From Tulasnella sp. 424 (Eukaryota > Basidiomycota > Agaricomycetes > Cantharellales > Tulasnellaceae), in the NCBI GenBank assembly GCA_019633425.1, contig WSUB01000040.1, positions 62,001 to 126,000 of the forward strand: a DNA stretch of 64,000 bases, read 5' to 3'. Shown one piece after another: positions 10,593 through 23,412 of this stretch. Both the position numbers and the translations under genes were made by a program. The notes beneath the pieces were generated by a model. That model saw nothing but the letters and a program-made list of their open reading frames with translations, had not been told where the DNA came from and did no database searches. Every line of letters begins with the position of its first letter. The first letter of the stretch is position 1.

Positions 10593-13500
10593 ATGGAGAC
10601 GGCAAGCGTGATATCTTCTAGAAGTTCGAATATAGGCGGCAAAGGGAGAACCGTACTCAGCATCAACGACGACCCGCATACCCTCACAACTTTCGGCAAT
10701 CCATTCGCAGAGGACGAGAAGGAGGACACATCCTTTGCATATGTCTCTTCGCTGTTCTCCAAAGTCAAGAATACGTTCGCTACGGTTCCCTCCTCCACCA
10801 CCGCTACTTCGACCTCGACCACCGGAGGAACAGGGTCCACCTCCTCAATATCACCGGCAGCAACTGTCGAACAATCAGTGATCGCCTCTCCAAATCCAAC
10901 TAGAAAGGGATCTACGGCGACCACCAAGTCCGTGGTATCCTTCGCCTCAACGTCTCGGCAAGAGAAGGGAAAGGGCAAGACATTTGCGATCCGCTCATCT
11001 AACCCTGCTCCTCCTCTCGTCTCCCTCACACCCGTCATATCCGAACAACCATCATTCCCTGGGGATAACCACTCCGACGCTGGATCCACGAGAGGAGGCC
11101 CCAGTCCATCTCCTTATCACCAACAGCAAGGTGGAGGAGGAGAGCCATCGGAGGGACCCGGTTATGGTCATTTCATTCCAGGCTTCCAACTTAATGATGA
11201 CGCAAGAAGCATCAAAACCGTAGCTTCCGGGCGCAAGAGCGCATCAGCTAGCCAAGTTATTAGGCGGCTACGAGGCGAAGGTGGGCGTTGATTGTGATTT
11301 CCGTCATCGCGGCGGAACATTTGCTTACTCAGAACCCCTGATCGGCGCGCAGGCCTTTCTCGGGAATATTGGATGGACGACGAAACCTGTACCGAATGTT
11401 ACGACTGCAAGAGCGTCTTCTCGACTTGGAGAAGGAAACACCATTGTCGTATTTGTGGTGGGTAATGGCATGTGTACGTGTGGGGCGAGCCTAATGCTAA
11501 CGCCGTTGTTCACCCTCTAGGCCAAATTTTCTGCTCTAGATGCGCCTCCAATATCATCAAAGCCTCTAGATTTGGTGCTGAGGGCATGCTTCGTGTATGC
11601 AATCTTTGCCTTCAAAAACTGGAAGAGGAGGATGATGATGAGGACGACCGCCGAAGTGTCCTTTCAGTGTCGACCAACTTCCCTGCCCATCAACTAGACC
11701 TCATGCATACTGGGCATCATCATGCTTCACCTTACTCTACTATGCACGGTGGATTGCCAAGATCTGCCGAAACTGGGCATCTGTACTCGATCGGGGAGAT
11801 GAGGCGGAAAAGCAGTTTCGACGCCTTCGACTCCTCATCACGACCCTCGTCCCCAGCAGATGCTGAAGCATCTCACGATCAGCACTGGGAAGACTCGGCT
11901 GCGTCGCATGTAGTCCACCCTCCATTCAGACGCGGACTTGCGGAAGACGAAAGAGTACCAGCGAACCCATTGGAGGCCTTTATTTCATCATCCCCGTCGA
12001 GCGCAGTAAGACCAACTCTCATTGCGTCCCCTGTCGCTCTCCCTCCCAATCTCCCCGGTCAATCATCCATCGCATTTCCTGGCTCCCCTGGCTCGTCCGA
12101 AGGAGGTCACAGCCCTGCCCCACTCCGATCTCGCTTCAACTCTTATGCAACAGAGTACGACCCCACGACAGGGTTTGGGCGAAATCGTGTACATAGTCGT
12201 TTGGACCTGACGGGTGATCTTGGAGAACCTGGGTGGAGGACCCGAAGAGAAAGCAGCGCGTGAGTTTACCATCGTTTAGCCTCTGAGATGGTGGCTAACC
12301 TGAAATTATTGCTAGTTATGCCGCAGAGCTGAACGCTGCATCAATGCAGCACTTGCGCACGATGGTCCGACAAATGCTTGCGAAGGAACGCGTCCCTTAC
12401 CAGGGTGAATGGGAGGAGACTTTGATGAAGTTGGCGTTGAAGGTTGCTACACACCTGAAGCTCAGTCCTCGTGTGTTTGCAATGGACGCTCGCTGGTACG
12501 TCAAGATAAAGAAGCTACCAGGCGGCGCTCCTCGAGACTCCGAATACGTCGATGGAGCAGTCATCACCAAAAACGTGGCCCATAAACAAATGTCCCGGCA
12601 CATCCGTCAACCTCGTATCATGCTAGTCACCTTCCCCTTTGATTACAGTCGTGTCGAGGGGCAACTCATGTCCATCGGGCCTATCCTTGCCCAGGAGAAA
12701 GAGTACCTGAAGAACTTGACTGCTCGAGTTGCGGCTCATCATCCACACGTTCTATTGGTAGATGGCCCGGTGTCCAGGCTGGCGTTGGAGTACCTGTTGG
12801 AGAAGAAGATTGCTGTCGCTCGTTCAGTCAAGCCGAAGGCGATCCAGTTCGTCTCTCGAATCACGCAGTCCGATATCATCTCGTCGATGGATCGACTTGC
12901 CTTGGAGCCTAGGATGGGTGACTGTGCAAGATTCCGGTTGCAAACCTTCGAGCATGCGCTTATCCCCGAACGGAGAAAGACCTTCATGCGCTTCGAAGGG
13001 TGTAGTAGGGAGACGGGATGCACTATAATCCTTCGCGGAGGAGACGTGGACACGTTGAAGAAGGTCAAGAAAATTGCTAGCTTTGTCGTTTTCATCGTGC
13101 GCAACCTCAAGATGGAAACGTACCTCTGGAAGGACCACGTCCTCACGTTACCCCCTCTTACCGCAGAGGCAGCTCCCGACCCTTTCCGCCCAAGAGTTTT
13201 GTCGAGTTCCTCGATGTTTACTCTTTCTGGGTTACAACCTTCCAACTCTAGCAGTTCTTTACACCCCCCGAAGTCTGCAACATTCGCAACTCCCACCCAA
13301 GGTCGTCTGTCGGGACTCTCCATCAGCTCCCTTCCCCGCGCCATGTTGGACGAGGATGAGGATGAAGAATCACTGGACGAGGACGCCCAGCAACGCCGCC
13401 TTTCGCACAAAATACAGACCGCTATCCACCCCTACCTCACGACATTCATATCTGCTTCTGCCACCCTGAGGTTCCCTCCTCCTTATCCGGTACGGAAAAT

Positions 13501-16500
13501 GAAAGAGTTAGACGATTCTCTAGCCCGCGCCAAGAAGGAATGGCAGGAGGCTGAGGCAGCGATGATCATTAAGGAGGAGGAAACTCACAGGCAAAAAGCG
13601 GATCTCGAAGCAAGGGCGGTGTCCGCGCTGGATATCACTCTTCTAGCACCCGGGAGCAACGATGCAACCCCGACCGTGGATATCGGCACCCCGAGCAAGG
13701 AACCATCTGCGTTGCCAGGAAACGGACTTGAGGGCTTACCCCCGACAGGAGGCGCGAGTGCACTGCTCAAGTCCGCAGGTGAAACTCCAGAGCCCGACGA
13801 CGCGTCAATTGCCATTAGGACCCCCATGTCAATCTTGTCCGACTCGGCTAGTAGCTCATACTTTGATCAGCGCCGAAGCATAACTTCCGAAACGTCGCTC
13901 ATTAGCTCCGTTCTATCATCGCACAAGGGTCCAGAGACGCAACCCCCATTACCTTCGGAGCCCCTCGAGTTGAAAGAGGTGTCTTGCATTGCGCAGGATA
14001 GTCAGCTGGCAGCTCTGAGGTTTGAGCAACAGGAGACGCAACGGCTGTGGGAATGGTACCTCCGTAAGAACAAGGACGACTTTGTGGTGGAACATTACCA
14101 GAAGATCACCGTCCTTACTTCCACGGTTCCAACAGTAGAGCTCGACCTCAGGCCACCTTGCATCGCGCCGAGACTGGAATGCATCCCCTTTTACGGAGAG
14201 AACGATCATACCCTTGGTCAAGTGGTGGAAGAAGCCTGCCGGAATGCTCTCGAGAATCGACCCTGCAGTGTTAAAAGCTGCAAGGCTCCCGGAATACAAC
14301 ATAGCCAGATTTACATTCATAACGAGAGTCGTGTCATTGTCTCAACACAGCCATGGCCTGCCGGCACTGAGTCCAAGATGGTGTTCACCAGCCCGATGGA
14401 CATCGTGACGTTCAGCTTCTGCAACATTTGTGGCAAGAATTCCCCATACATCCCGATGACTGAGGAAGCCAGGAGGTATTCATTCGCCAAATTGCTCGAG
14501 CTTCACTTCTACCCTGCCGATGTACGGTTACTTCGGGGAGCCGGCTGTTTCCACAATATCTACCTCCACCACATTCGGTACTTTGCTATGAACAATGGCA
14601 TGGCCATGCAAATGCAGACCGAACCCGTCACCGTGTTCGAGATTGTCTTCCCCCCCATGCGGACACACGTCAAGCCCGAGGAGCTTCTGGAGCTCAAGAA
14701 TAGGGACTTCGCCGAAATGGATAAGAGGAGTGAGGAGTATTGGAGCTCAGTCGAGGCCCGTGTCAAGCAGTGGGAGTCCTACGTTGGTGGACAGGCAGAC
14801 ATCGCTGCGCAGGAACGAGGTGCTCCGCCTCTGGGGACAGCCGTGATGGAACTTCATGGGAGACTGGACCGGGATCGGAAAGAGATCACGGACCTTATTC
14901 GACAAGCATATAAGGAATCGACTCCCATCGACACACTCGCAGTGGGCCCGATGCGAACTGCCATCCAGAACAAGGTCGTGTTCTACGACAACGAGTTTGA
15001 CAGGTTGGAAAAGGCGTATTTCTCTTTCAGAAACTTCTTGACCACCGACAAGGAGCTCAAGAAGCTCACAGGTGCAAATTTGAAGAGGATGTACGACTTT
15101 ATCAACGGAGGAACAACGTCGGGCGTGTCAGAAGCAGAAGAAAAAGCCTCTTACCGTGTCCCTGCCGCTCAGGTCCTTGCTCCTCCCTCGTCCGCCTCGG
15201 AGAACGAATCTGCGACCGATGCCGAAAAGGCATCAGAGCCGTCTCAGTCAGAAGCGGAGATCAAACCAGTCACGGCAGCTCCAGAGCCAGCGCCACCTCC
15301 AACGGAGGAAGTCGTGGAGGCGGAGAGTGATTCAACCATTGGTGCTAGTCGTTCGCAAGAAGCTGTTTCCGCCGTTCCGGAGGGTTTACCTAACGAAGAT
15401 ACCATGGAGAAACTCATCGAGGAACAAGAAACCATTCCAGAAGAGTCCAGTGTGGTATCGAAGCTGCCCCGCCGAGCCAAACCTCAAAATTCGGTAGCGG
15501 ATCTTGTCAAGCAGTTCCAGACGGGTCCATTCAAAAACGAGCTTCCCATCTCGATGCCTCCACGATCGGGTCTTGTTTCGGAAAGCGATCAAGAGATTGA
15601 GGTGCCCGTTCGACGCCGGACCAAGAGTAAGGGTCCGACAGCCTCGCTGTCGAGGAAGCCTGGATCTGATGCAGAGCGGAACAGCTCGGCCAAGTCCACA
15701 CACCGCCAGGCGGGTTATGCGCGACGTCAACTCGGCCAGCTAAGCTCAACGAGTCGCATACCTATTCCAGTTCCTTTAAGCGTTGCCGGGGAGTCGTCCC
15801 ACAACGAGGCACCGCCGGTGCGTACGTCATCCCGACCTCGCCATGTGGCCACCACCCCACCAAAGTATGAACGAGTCGGGCGCGGACCGCTTGCCATCAA
15901 TGAGGAGTTGGACCGCAAAGGACCGCATCTTCCTAAGCATGTAACCGGCAAGTCACATTCGCGGCATGGTTCCAGTGACCGCTCCACGTCCAGAACTGCT
16001 CCCTCGGCTCCCCAATCAAGCAAAAGCAATGCCAGGCGTATACCTTCAGCCAAAGGCAGTAATGTCACCACACTGGCAAGACAGTTTGAGCGACTCTCTC
16101 GAGATAGCGAGAAGGCAAATCGCCGTTACGCGATCATGAAAGGACGAAGGGCTCGGCCTGTGGCGTCATCAAAGGCGAAGGTTGAAATATTCGATAACTT
16201 ACTGGATGCAGCGAGGGATGACTCCGAGGACGGAAGCGAAGCTTCAAGTGAAGCGGACGACGAGGACGAAGGCGATGAATTTGGAAAGCGCAAAGGCTCT
16301 CCAGACCAGCAGTCGCTAACCGACATCGTTCCAGAAGACTCCCAGGCACCTCCAGAACCAGAACGGCTCAAGATCCCTGACCCAACACTGCCTGGTTCGG
16401 AGCGTGACGATTATTTCGACCTTACTTCCCCAACTGTAGAGAGGCCGCCACCTCTCGAGCCCGAGAAGCGCTTGCCACTTGCAGTCGTTCCTGGCACGGA

Positions 16501-18363
16501 GATTATCACTTCTCGGCCCGCTTCACCGTTGCCAGATATTAGCCCAGTTGCTCCGATCAGTTCGTCGTACCAGTCGAATCATTCGGAAAGCGAGTACAGC
16601 GTTGGTGGTGGAGGCGAACGCCAGTCGGTGATAAACACCATGTTTGGCTACTCTGGTTTCAGCTGGATGCGAGAAGCAACCCCAAGCTTCGTACATTTGA
16701 AATACCCCGCGTAAGTACCTACATTTCCCCTTCGGATTCTGGAGACTCATCGGACGTTTTAGTCTGCCCTCCGAACATCTCTTTGAGGAGGCTCCAATCG
16801 CCGTTCGGGAGGACGAGCCCACATCCATCATCGCTTTCACTCTTCAGTAAGTTCCAATTAACAGCAGCGGGACCCTGTCGCTGAAGGAGTTCTGGTTGCA
16901 GGTCTCCAGGGTACCTCGCTGCTTTGACCAAGACCAAAGTCACCGTCAAAATGTCCGATCGACCTGAGGCGTTCATGCCAGACAACGATGGCTCCGTCTC
17001 GGACTCGCAGTCATGGGGAATTATTAGCCTTGACGGAATGTCCGACGCCGTAAATGAAATTCGGGAACCCCAGACAATCACCCATCCTGTGTTCCGTAAG
17101 TCTCTCGAGCGCTCCGACTTTTCCATCACGTTTACAATTCCGCATTAGATTTCGAGAGTGGCGGTGTTCAGATCTCGTGCACCGTCTTCCATGCCGAGCA
17201 GTTCGATGCACTAAGGCGAAGTTGCTTCTGTGAACAAAGTATGATCGAGTCTTTGGCTCGTTGCGTGAAATGGGACGCCAGTGGCGGGAAATCGGGATCC
17301 GCTTTCTTGAAGACGCGAGGTATGTGTTAATGTTCGATCCCTTTCGTCCAGGCTGACCGATCTTGCCGCTAATTTTCCGCAGATAACCGTTTCATCGCAA
17401 AGGAGCTATCACGAAGCGAGCTGGACGCCATGTCAAAGTTTGCCCCCAAATACTTCCAGTACATGTCGGACGCTATCTCTGCGAAGGTTCGCTTCGCGCT
17501 CGATTTCCTACGCGAGGCATGTGTTCACCATTGCATTTTAGCGACCGACCCTGCTTGCCAAAATCTTTGGCTTCTATAAGATTGTGTACAAGAACCCGGT
17601 ATTGGGCAAGACTGTCCGTATGACGCTCCTCGTCATGGAGAATCTTTTCTACGATCATAAAGCTTGTCAGGTGAGCACAATGGTTCCCCCGAACTTATCA
17701 ATATACTGAGCTAGTGTATACCAGGTGTACGATCTGAAAGGCTCATCTCGAAACCGCCTTGCCCCGGTTACTTCGTCGAATCCTAATCAGGTTTTACTAG
17801 ACGAGAACCTTCTCAACAGTAAGTCTAACTCGGTACCTACAGGATCTCGATTGACTTGGATTTCTCGTGAAAGATTTGCACTTGGCACCTATGTATATTC
17901 GAGAACACTCCAAGCGAATCCTTCGAAGCGCACTTTACAGCGACAGCCTCTTCCTCGAGGACCTCAACGTGATGGACTATTCGCTATTGGTAGCTGTGGA
18001 TGAGAGCAAGAAGGAGATAATCGTAGGAATGATTGGTATGTGTTACTCTGCGGGAGCCGGATTGTCGACTGATAGCCGGCGTTGTCTTTAGACTACATTC
18101 GCACTTACACTTGGGACAAGAAGCTAGAGTCTTGGGTCAAAGAGTCCACTTTCCTCGGAGGCGCCGGCAGAGGGGAGCCTACCATCGTAACACCAAAGCA
18201 ATACCGGACACGATTCCTGGGCGCCATGGAGCGATACTTCTTCTTGGTTAGTGGCTGCACATATTCAAAAATGGGCTTATTACTGACTCTCTTCAAGGTG
18301 CCGGATCGATGGATGAAGACGACGTACACCCCCGAGGAGGATCCAGCGAAGGACGAGTGGTGA
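10593..18363 (+). CDS. FAB1: 1-phosphatidylinositol-3-phosphate 5-kinase (Fab1/PIKfyve)
   Basis: A protein of roughly 2,350-2,400 residues from about a dozen exons. Order of domains: a low-complexity Ser/Thr head; a FYVE zinc finger at 11380-11610 (TCTECYDC, the [10 protein letters not shown] ligand motif, then CSRCAS and CNLC), which binds PI3P on endosomes; a chaperonin-like CCT domain encoded around 12340-13140 ([27 protein letters not shown]); a long disordered, acidic/Ser-rich middle within one 4.4-kb exon; and the PIPK catalytic domain at about 17380-18363 ([54 protein letters not shown]). It makes PI(3,5)P2 on late endosome/vacuole membranes. The start is the first ATG of the coding exon, 290 nt after CSN2. 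Introns are 50-75 nt; those flanking the FYVE finger are at about 11280-11366 and 11460-11520. The stop is TGA at 18361-18363. Confidence 0.93.
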
Positions 18364-18800
18364 TCGCGGTATTATATTTTGCGGCTCTCGGCCATTAGTA
18401 TCCTATTTCTCGTTCTTGGCATCTCCTCCCTATCATACATATGTCTCACTAAACCGCATACCTCTGTCAAGCAATACCCATGTACCACTATATATTTCCT
18501 CTGTACGTTCGATTCACGAGCGCCTGATGCGACCTCCGATCCAACTTGCTCGCGTCATAAACCGTGTTTCACGGATCCGATGCAGTAGAAACATGCAGGA
18601 TGATGAACGGTCGGGAAGGAACAAGGTTATTGTCCCTTCCGTACGTAATGTGATCACAGTTGTCGATTATTGGCATAAACTCTCGGATGTATCTCTCTCC
18701 ACAGTGCATAGCACAGTACGCCAGCACGAACGAGGACGTTCCTCCCGCCCGCCGATAAGAAAACCCCGAATTCCATTGATAATGATTACCTTCTATGGGC
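18364..18800. other. FAB1 downstream region
   Basis: About 440 nt after the FAB1 stop with no recognisable gene. It is unique in the window and ends where the first repeat unit of the dsRBD/kinase cluster begins. Confidence 0.4.
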
Positions 18801-20139
18801 GTTCTAGATGCTAGGACAATTCAACGTTTGGTCCCACGTCGAGCTGAGATGTTTTCGCTGAGAAGCATCCAGCGCCAAATCCAGTTAGCTCGTCGCAAAA
18901 ATTCCGCAACACGTTGCGCCCAGTTCAACTTGCCCCTTTGAACCACCTGCAAACATTTTTGGTGTTCAGCTATTGCTATATAAGGTTATATTGGATTTTT
19001 AGCTGCTCGTAGAACATAAAAGATGCGATCCCAGGTCGAGTACGCTCGAACTATCCTTCTTCCTCTCCAACACTCTCTCCTGTGATCGGTTCCAACTCCG
19101 TTGTCAAAAACCCCCGCAGACGTCAGAACTCTGGCCACGGTATCTGCAAACGCATGATTCACGCTCGGCACACGGGGTGCAATCGCTTCCGGTCAAAATT
19201 CAAAGCAAAACCCTCGGCTTTCTGAGCTCCACTCCCAGAGTATAACACAACCGTTGGCAACGGCTTCGCCTAGAAACAAGGGAATTCCTCTGTGATTCGA
19301 CGAAGATATTGACTGTGACTCGCCAATGCTGGGGATGGTGGCGCTCCAATCAGAGCGAGCGAATTACCAGTCCAACTCCACAAACGCCTCTCTTGGCACC
19401 GTCTTTTTTTCGCGCTTGACTCTGCATATGTGCAATGGGTATTCAATTATGACGATCACAGAAACCTTCAACGAGTCTAGCAACAGTCTTTAGGTGGAAG
19501 GGACGCACGTGGGGCTGGGTACCTGATTGTTTGGTACACATTTGTGTGGCTGGCTCCGCAGCGACTTGGCTCTGACTCCTCTGACACAATCGGTGCCTCG
19601 CAACTTTGTGCTTCTTCTTCTTATTCTAGCTCTTTTGTGGTCTGTGGAAGAGAACACACTACCTCATTAGCCGTCAGGCTGTTGGACGGCTACGGCGATT
19701 GCAGTTACCGTGATCTAGGCATAGTCTCCTTTGCAGCGACCGAGAGAGCTTGCCTTCGCTGAGAACAAGTTAATCATTCCTCTCTATTTCCCCGTTGTTG
19801 CTTCCCCCCGCGCATAAGTCCCGCAATGACTGGCTTTCCTGCCACTCGTCACAGCGATACCGACTTGTCGAGCAGTCAAGGACGCGTACGTTAGCCAGTA
19901 TCGCTAACCCCACAAACTTGCTGAGCCCCAACGATAAACTGTTCGCAAATGAGGCGTTTCTTTGACATGGAAATGGAAATCACTCTTATGGGTATGAGAC
20001 GCGCCTTGGATGGTATATAAAACGCGGTCATTTCAATAGTCCCCCATCAGCCATCTGCCAGCGTCTCTACACTCAGCTCCTACACCTCGACATCTTCCTT
20101 CCTCACATCTACCAAAGCTCTCTTATACATCTTATCGTC
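18801..20139. repeat. Duplicated upstream region of dsRBD gene D3
   Basis: About 1.3 kb that is visibly collinear with 22060-23412. Shared strings include TTTTCGCTGAGAAG near 18850 and 22125, CATAAAAGATGCGATCCCAG near 19015 and 22290, TGATTGTTTGGTACACATTTG near 19525 and 22815, and GGCTACGGCGATTGCAGTTACCG near 19687 and 22968. Short open frames in one copy are interrupted in the other, so I see no conserved protein. The end of the block is the D3 promoter and leader. Confidence 0.75.
20014..20022 (+). promoter_or_regulatory. TATA box of dsRBD gene D3
   Basis: TATATAAAA about 118-126 nt before the D3 ATG, followed by a CT-rich leader. The D4 gene has a TATA box in the same place of its duplicated upstream region. 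Confidence 0.6.
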
Positions 20140-20611
20140 ATGTCTCGTGCGTCTAGGCGTCCTTTGGGCTCTGCGATCTCATTTGCTTACCGCATTTTTC
20201 ATCGCCAGCCAACCCATCCGAGCAATACCGCATGTTACTCAATACCATTGAGCAGGCTGGATACGCCACGTTCGATGTCAAGGTTAGCTCGTTGAGGAAC
20301 CCACTTTCGACAAGATAGCTAACGCTGTACATACGGCCCTGCTAGGCTGAAGCTGCTCCGCCCGCCAACAAGCCGACATGGGTGGCCGTGGTAACAGGTA
20401 TGTCCGACTTTGCAAACAACGTCAGATTTTAGGTTAACGGGTGTACGGCTGCTCAGTCACCGGCGTTGCTCCTGTACTGTCAAGGTCTATCTACGTCGGT
20501 ACCTATTGCCAAGGCTTCGGGTCGACAAAGAGCTTGGCGACCGACGCAGCGTCAGAGCAGATGCTTCGTCTGTTCGCAACTTATGGCGTTTACCCTACTA
20601 AAAAACGGTAG
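20140..20611 (+). CDS. Small single-dsRBD protein (D3)
   Basis: Exons 20140-20146, 20209-20282, 20346-20397 and 20457-20611 (7, 74, 52, 155 nt; phases consistent) give 95 residues. The protein is a dsRBD fold by pattern: helix 1 YRMLLNTIEQAGYATFDV, strands around TWVAVVTVTG, and helix 2 GSTKSLATDAASEQMLRLF. The GPxH loop needed for minor-groove contact in classical dsRBDs is replaced by PPANKPTW, so RNA binding may be weakened or lost. Exon sizes equal those of D4 and of the C-terminal domain of the intact kinase fusion. A TATA box precedes it. It is followed by the shared 3' repeat and then by the scrap of a kinase gene. Confidence 0.85.
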
Positions 20612-21411
20612 ACGCTCGAATTCTATCACTTTCTCGTGTCGAGTCAGGTAAGAGTCTCTTGAAGCTTAATCATAGCAAAGGGGGCGCATCTGAAATCTTC
20701 GCCTTCCAGGCTGTCTGTTCCTCGTTATATTAGCCGATACCCCCTCCCTAATTCATTGGACACTTGGACCCTTGGACAATGCCCACGCAGCGTGTAGCTT
20801 AGATATGTATTCCCCACTGTCTTGTATGCATACTATGGTTGTTATTTATTGTTTCTCGCTGGGAATCTCGACGTGTGAGGTCAATCGGAAAAGGGGCGAT
20901 TAGCCAACGTCCAACAGGCGGACTTCGGGGAATGGCATCGACTCTGATGAAGTAGCAGAAGAGGGTGCTCTGACTTCGTGCTGTTGGCCAACTAGTATGC
21001 CTTCACGTTGGAAATTAGGACCTGCGAGTAACGCGAAGCTCCCGGCCACGCGGGAAAGATCAGACCATCAACTCTTAACGAAGCGAAATACAATAGTACC
21101 CTCAGGGGACCCTTCTTAACATCTATTTCCATGCCCGCAAATTCACTTCCCTCCTCCGGTAACGTTGGTACCATATGGGCAAGGCTAGGAGGCATTCATG
21201 CAGAGATGGCGGACAAAAATGTTCAATCTGTTCTATCCCGCTTCATTCTCAATGACCGCTTTGGAGACATGACGAAAGGTGGGAAGCACAAGGTGGGTAC
21301 GTTGACGGCACCAGTCTGTAGCGTTCCCCGTGAGACCGACGTGCAACTGAGCCGACTCTTGCCAGTGCACCATCCCATCCTCCCTCTGTCATATCGTAGA
21401 TCTCCTCCAGA
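20612..21411. repeat. 3' flanking repeat of dsRBD gene D3
   Basis: Two blocks recur downstream of dsRBD ends. One, near 20790-20850 (AGCTTAGATATGTATTCC), also follows D4 and the kinase fusion. The other, near 20935-21115, contains CTGATGA and ATTAGGACCTGCGAG and recurs near 24210-24390, 26865-27030, 27745-27930 and 30090-30270. From about 21130 the repeat continues as the upstream region of the kinase genes (compare 24400-24695 and 27950-28212). The short frame at 21131-21454 spans this region, but its counterpart is broken at 24500, so I do not call it a gene. Confidence 0.7.
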
Positions 21412-21478
21412 ATGTTTGAGGAACTCGAGATGGTGGACTTATACCCAAGTATAACTCTTTCCGAAAGAACGGGCGTTT
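21412..21478 (+). pseudogene. Remnant of kinase-dsRBD gene: first-exon start only
   Basis: An ATG at 21412 and about 65 nt after it match the start of the kinase gene at 28213: an acidic beginning, then DLYPSI and a basic turn ending at GCGTT. After that the sequence jumps to material that in the other units lies far downstream of the kinase (a GGATCTCGTAGCAC-type string, compare 27565 and 30815). The kinase body is absent. This is the scar of a large internal deletion in this unit. Confidence 0.65.
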
Positions 21479-22059
21479 CGATCGTGCCCGAGAGTCCAGC
21501 GGGTCTCGTAGCACGCGTGCCGTAGACTGTGGACTCTCCATCGCCAGCAAATATGCGCGGCAGTTGGGAATATATTTACGACCTCGCTGAAAAGAGCTGC
21601 GCTGAATGTTGAAGAATACGCGGCTCGTACCGCTGATGGCTCAGAAATGCTGGAACTCGAGTCGTTGCGCAAGCTGTTTCGACCGAAAGGCCTAATTGTT
21701 CAGGACCATCTGAGCCTCCTGCATAAGCCGGGGTATTAGAGATATTTAAGCTCGGGGAAGCGTCAGGCCGTAAGAACTGGGGGCTTAAGAGGTACGGCAA
21801 ATCTGCGTTGTCCTCCAAGTCTGTGGTGTTCAATGGAGTGAGAGGTATTACTAGAGACATGTTCGTTGTAGATGTTCAAGGTAGTAAAGATCTTCATGTT
21901 ATAGTATCATCCCTATGTTCTTTATGAGCGGCTGTGGTAACACGTTGCTGGCTGGCTCCGCTTGCGATCTCCTCATTCTTGACCTACGGGAATGCGGGCA
22001 TACTCCCGCCCACTCACGTCAAACATTCCAGAGTTCAGTGATAACCATTACGTGCCATG
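21479..22059. other. Tail of first repeat unit and unit junction
   Basis: The first ~120 nt match the far-downstream tail seen at about 27565-27680 and 30815-30920. The rest is unique in the window, with no gene recognised; it leads to the start of the second duplicated upstream region. Confidence 0.45.
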
Positions 22060-23412
22060 GCTGTTCTAGGTATCAGGCCGAGGACAGCTCAGCGTTGTGG
22101 TTGACCCACGTCTAACTGAGCTGTTTTCGCTGAGAAGTATCCGGCCCAGGGCCAATCCAGTTAGCCCGTCGCAAAAAAACCGCGACACGCTGCCTTAAAA
22201 TCAATTTGTTCCCTCGAACCACCTTCAAAGAATCTTTCTTGTTCAGCATTACCCTATATGGCTATATTGGACACTCAGGTGCTTGTCGAACATAAAAGAT
22301 GCGATCCCAGAGTCCAATTTGGTCGGAGTATGCTCGAACTCTCCCCCTTCATCTCCAACACACTCTCTCCTGTGATCGGCTCAAACTCTACTGTCAACAG
22401 GTCCCGCAGACATCAGGATTTAGGCCGCATTATCTCCAAACGTATGATTTACGCTCGCCGCATCGCTTCCGGTCAAACTTCAAGCAAAAGTCTCGGCTCT
22501 CTGAGCTTCCCCCTGCCGGAGTACGACACAACTTTTGGCGAAGCCATCTCCTGGAAATGAGGGGATATTTCTGGGACTCGACGAAGATATCGATTATGAC
22601 TCGTCTATGCGGGGGATGGTGGCGCTTAAATCGGGCAAAATACGAGTGCAACCCCACAAACACCTCTCTTGGCATAATCATTTTTTTCGCGCTTAACTCT
22701 GCATATTTGCAAGCTTATAAGAGGTATTTAATTATGACAATTACAAAAACCTTCAACGAGTTCTAGCGACGGTCTTTAGGTGGAAGTGATGCACGTGGGG
22801 CTGGGCTGGGTCCCTGATTGTTTGGTACACATTTGAGGGAGGCTGGCACCGCAGCGACTTGGGTCTGACTCCTCTGACACAATCGGTGCTTCGCGACTTT
22901 GTCGAGCTCTTTTGTGGCCTGTGATAGAGAACGCATCACTTCCTTGGACATTGGCTGTTGGACGGCTACGGCGATTGCAGTTACCGTGGTCTCGGCATAG
23001 TCCCACTTGCAGCAACCGAGAGAGTTTGTGTTATCTTCGCGCAAGTTACTTATTCCTCTTCATTTAACCGGTGCTGTTCCTTCGCGCGCATAATTCTCTC
23101 AATGGCTATCCTGGCTGTCGTCACGATGATATCGACTTGTCGAGCAATCAGCGATGCGTCCGTTAGCCATTTATCACTAACACCACAAACTCACCCAACT
23201 TGTTGAGGCCCAACGACAAACTGTCCGTGGATGAGGCGTTTATTTGACATTGAAGTCGAAATCACTCGTACGAAGGAGAACACGCCTTGGATGTTATAAA
23301 ACATGCATATGATCGTTTCAAGAGCCCCCATCAGCCATCCGCACTCAGCTCCCGCACCTCAACCAGCTTCTTCCCTCACCTCTACCAAAGTTTTCTAACA
23401 CATTTTCTCGCC
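22060..23412. repeat. Duplicated upstream region of dsRBD gene D4
   Basis: Second copy of the region at 18801-20139. It contains a 155-codon open frame at 22299-22766 whose counterpart in the first copy hits a stop after about 20 codons, so a coding role is not supported. The last 120 nt hold the D4 TATA box and leader. Confidence 0.75.
23294..23301 (+). promoter_or_regulatory. TATA box of dsRBD gene D4
   Basis: TTATAAAA about 112-119 nt before the D4 ATG, in the position equivalent to the D3 box. Confidence 0.55.

Noticed and set aside
12739..13410. Long minus-strand frame inside FAB1
   Set aside because: It is antisense to the conserved CCT-like domain and follows from its codon bias.
15244..16371. 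Ser-rich minus-strand frames in the FAB1 middle region
   Set aside because: They mirror Glu/Ala/Ser-rich coding sequence of the plus strand.
22299..22766. 155-codon open frame upstream of D4
   Set aside because: The duplicated counterpart near 19020 stops after about 20 codons and no domain is visible; it is duplicated flanking DNA.
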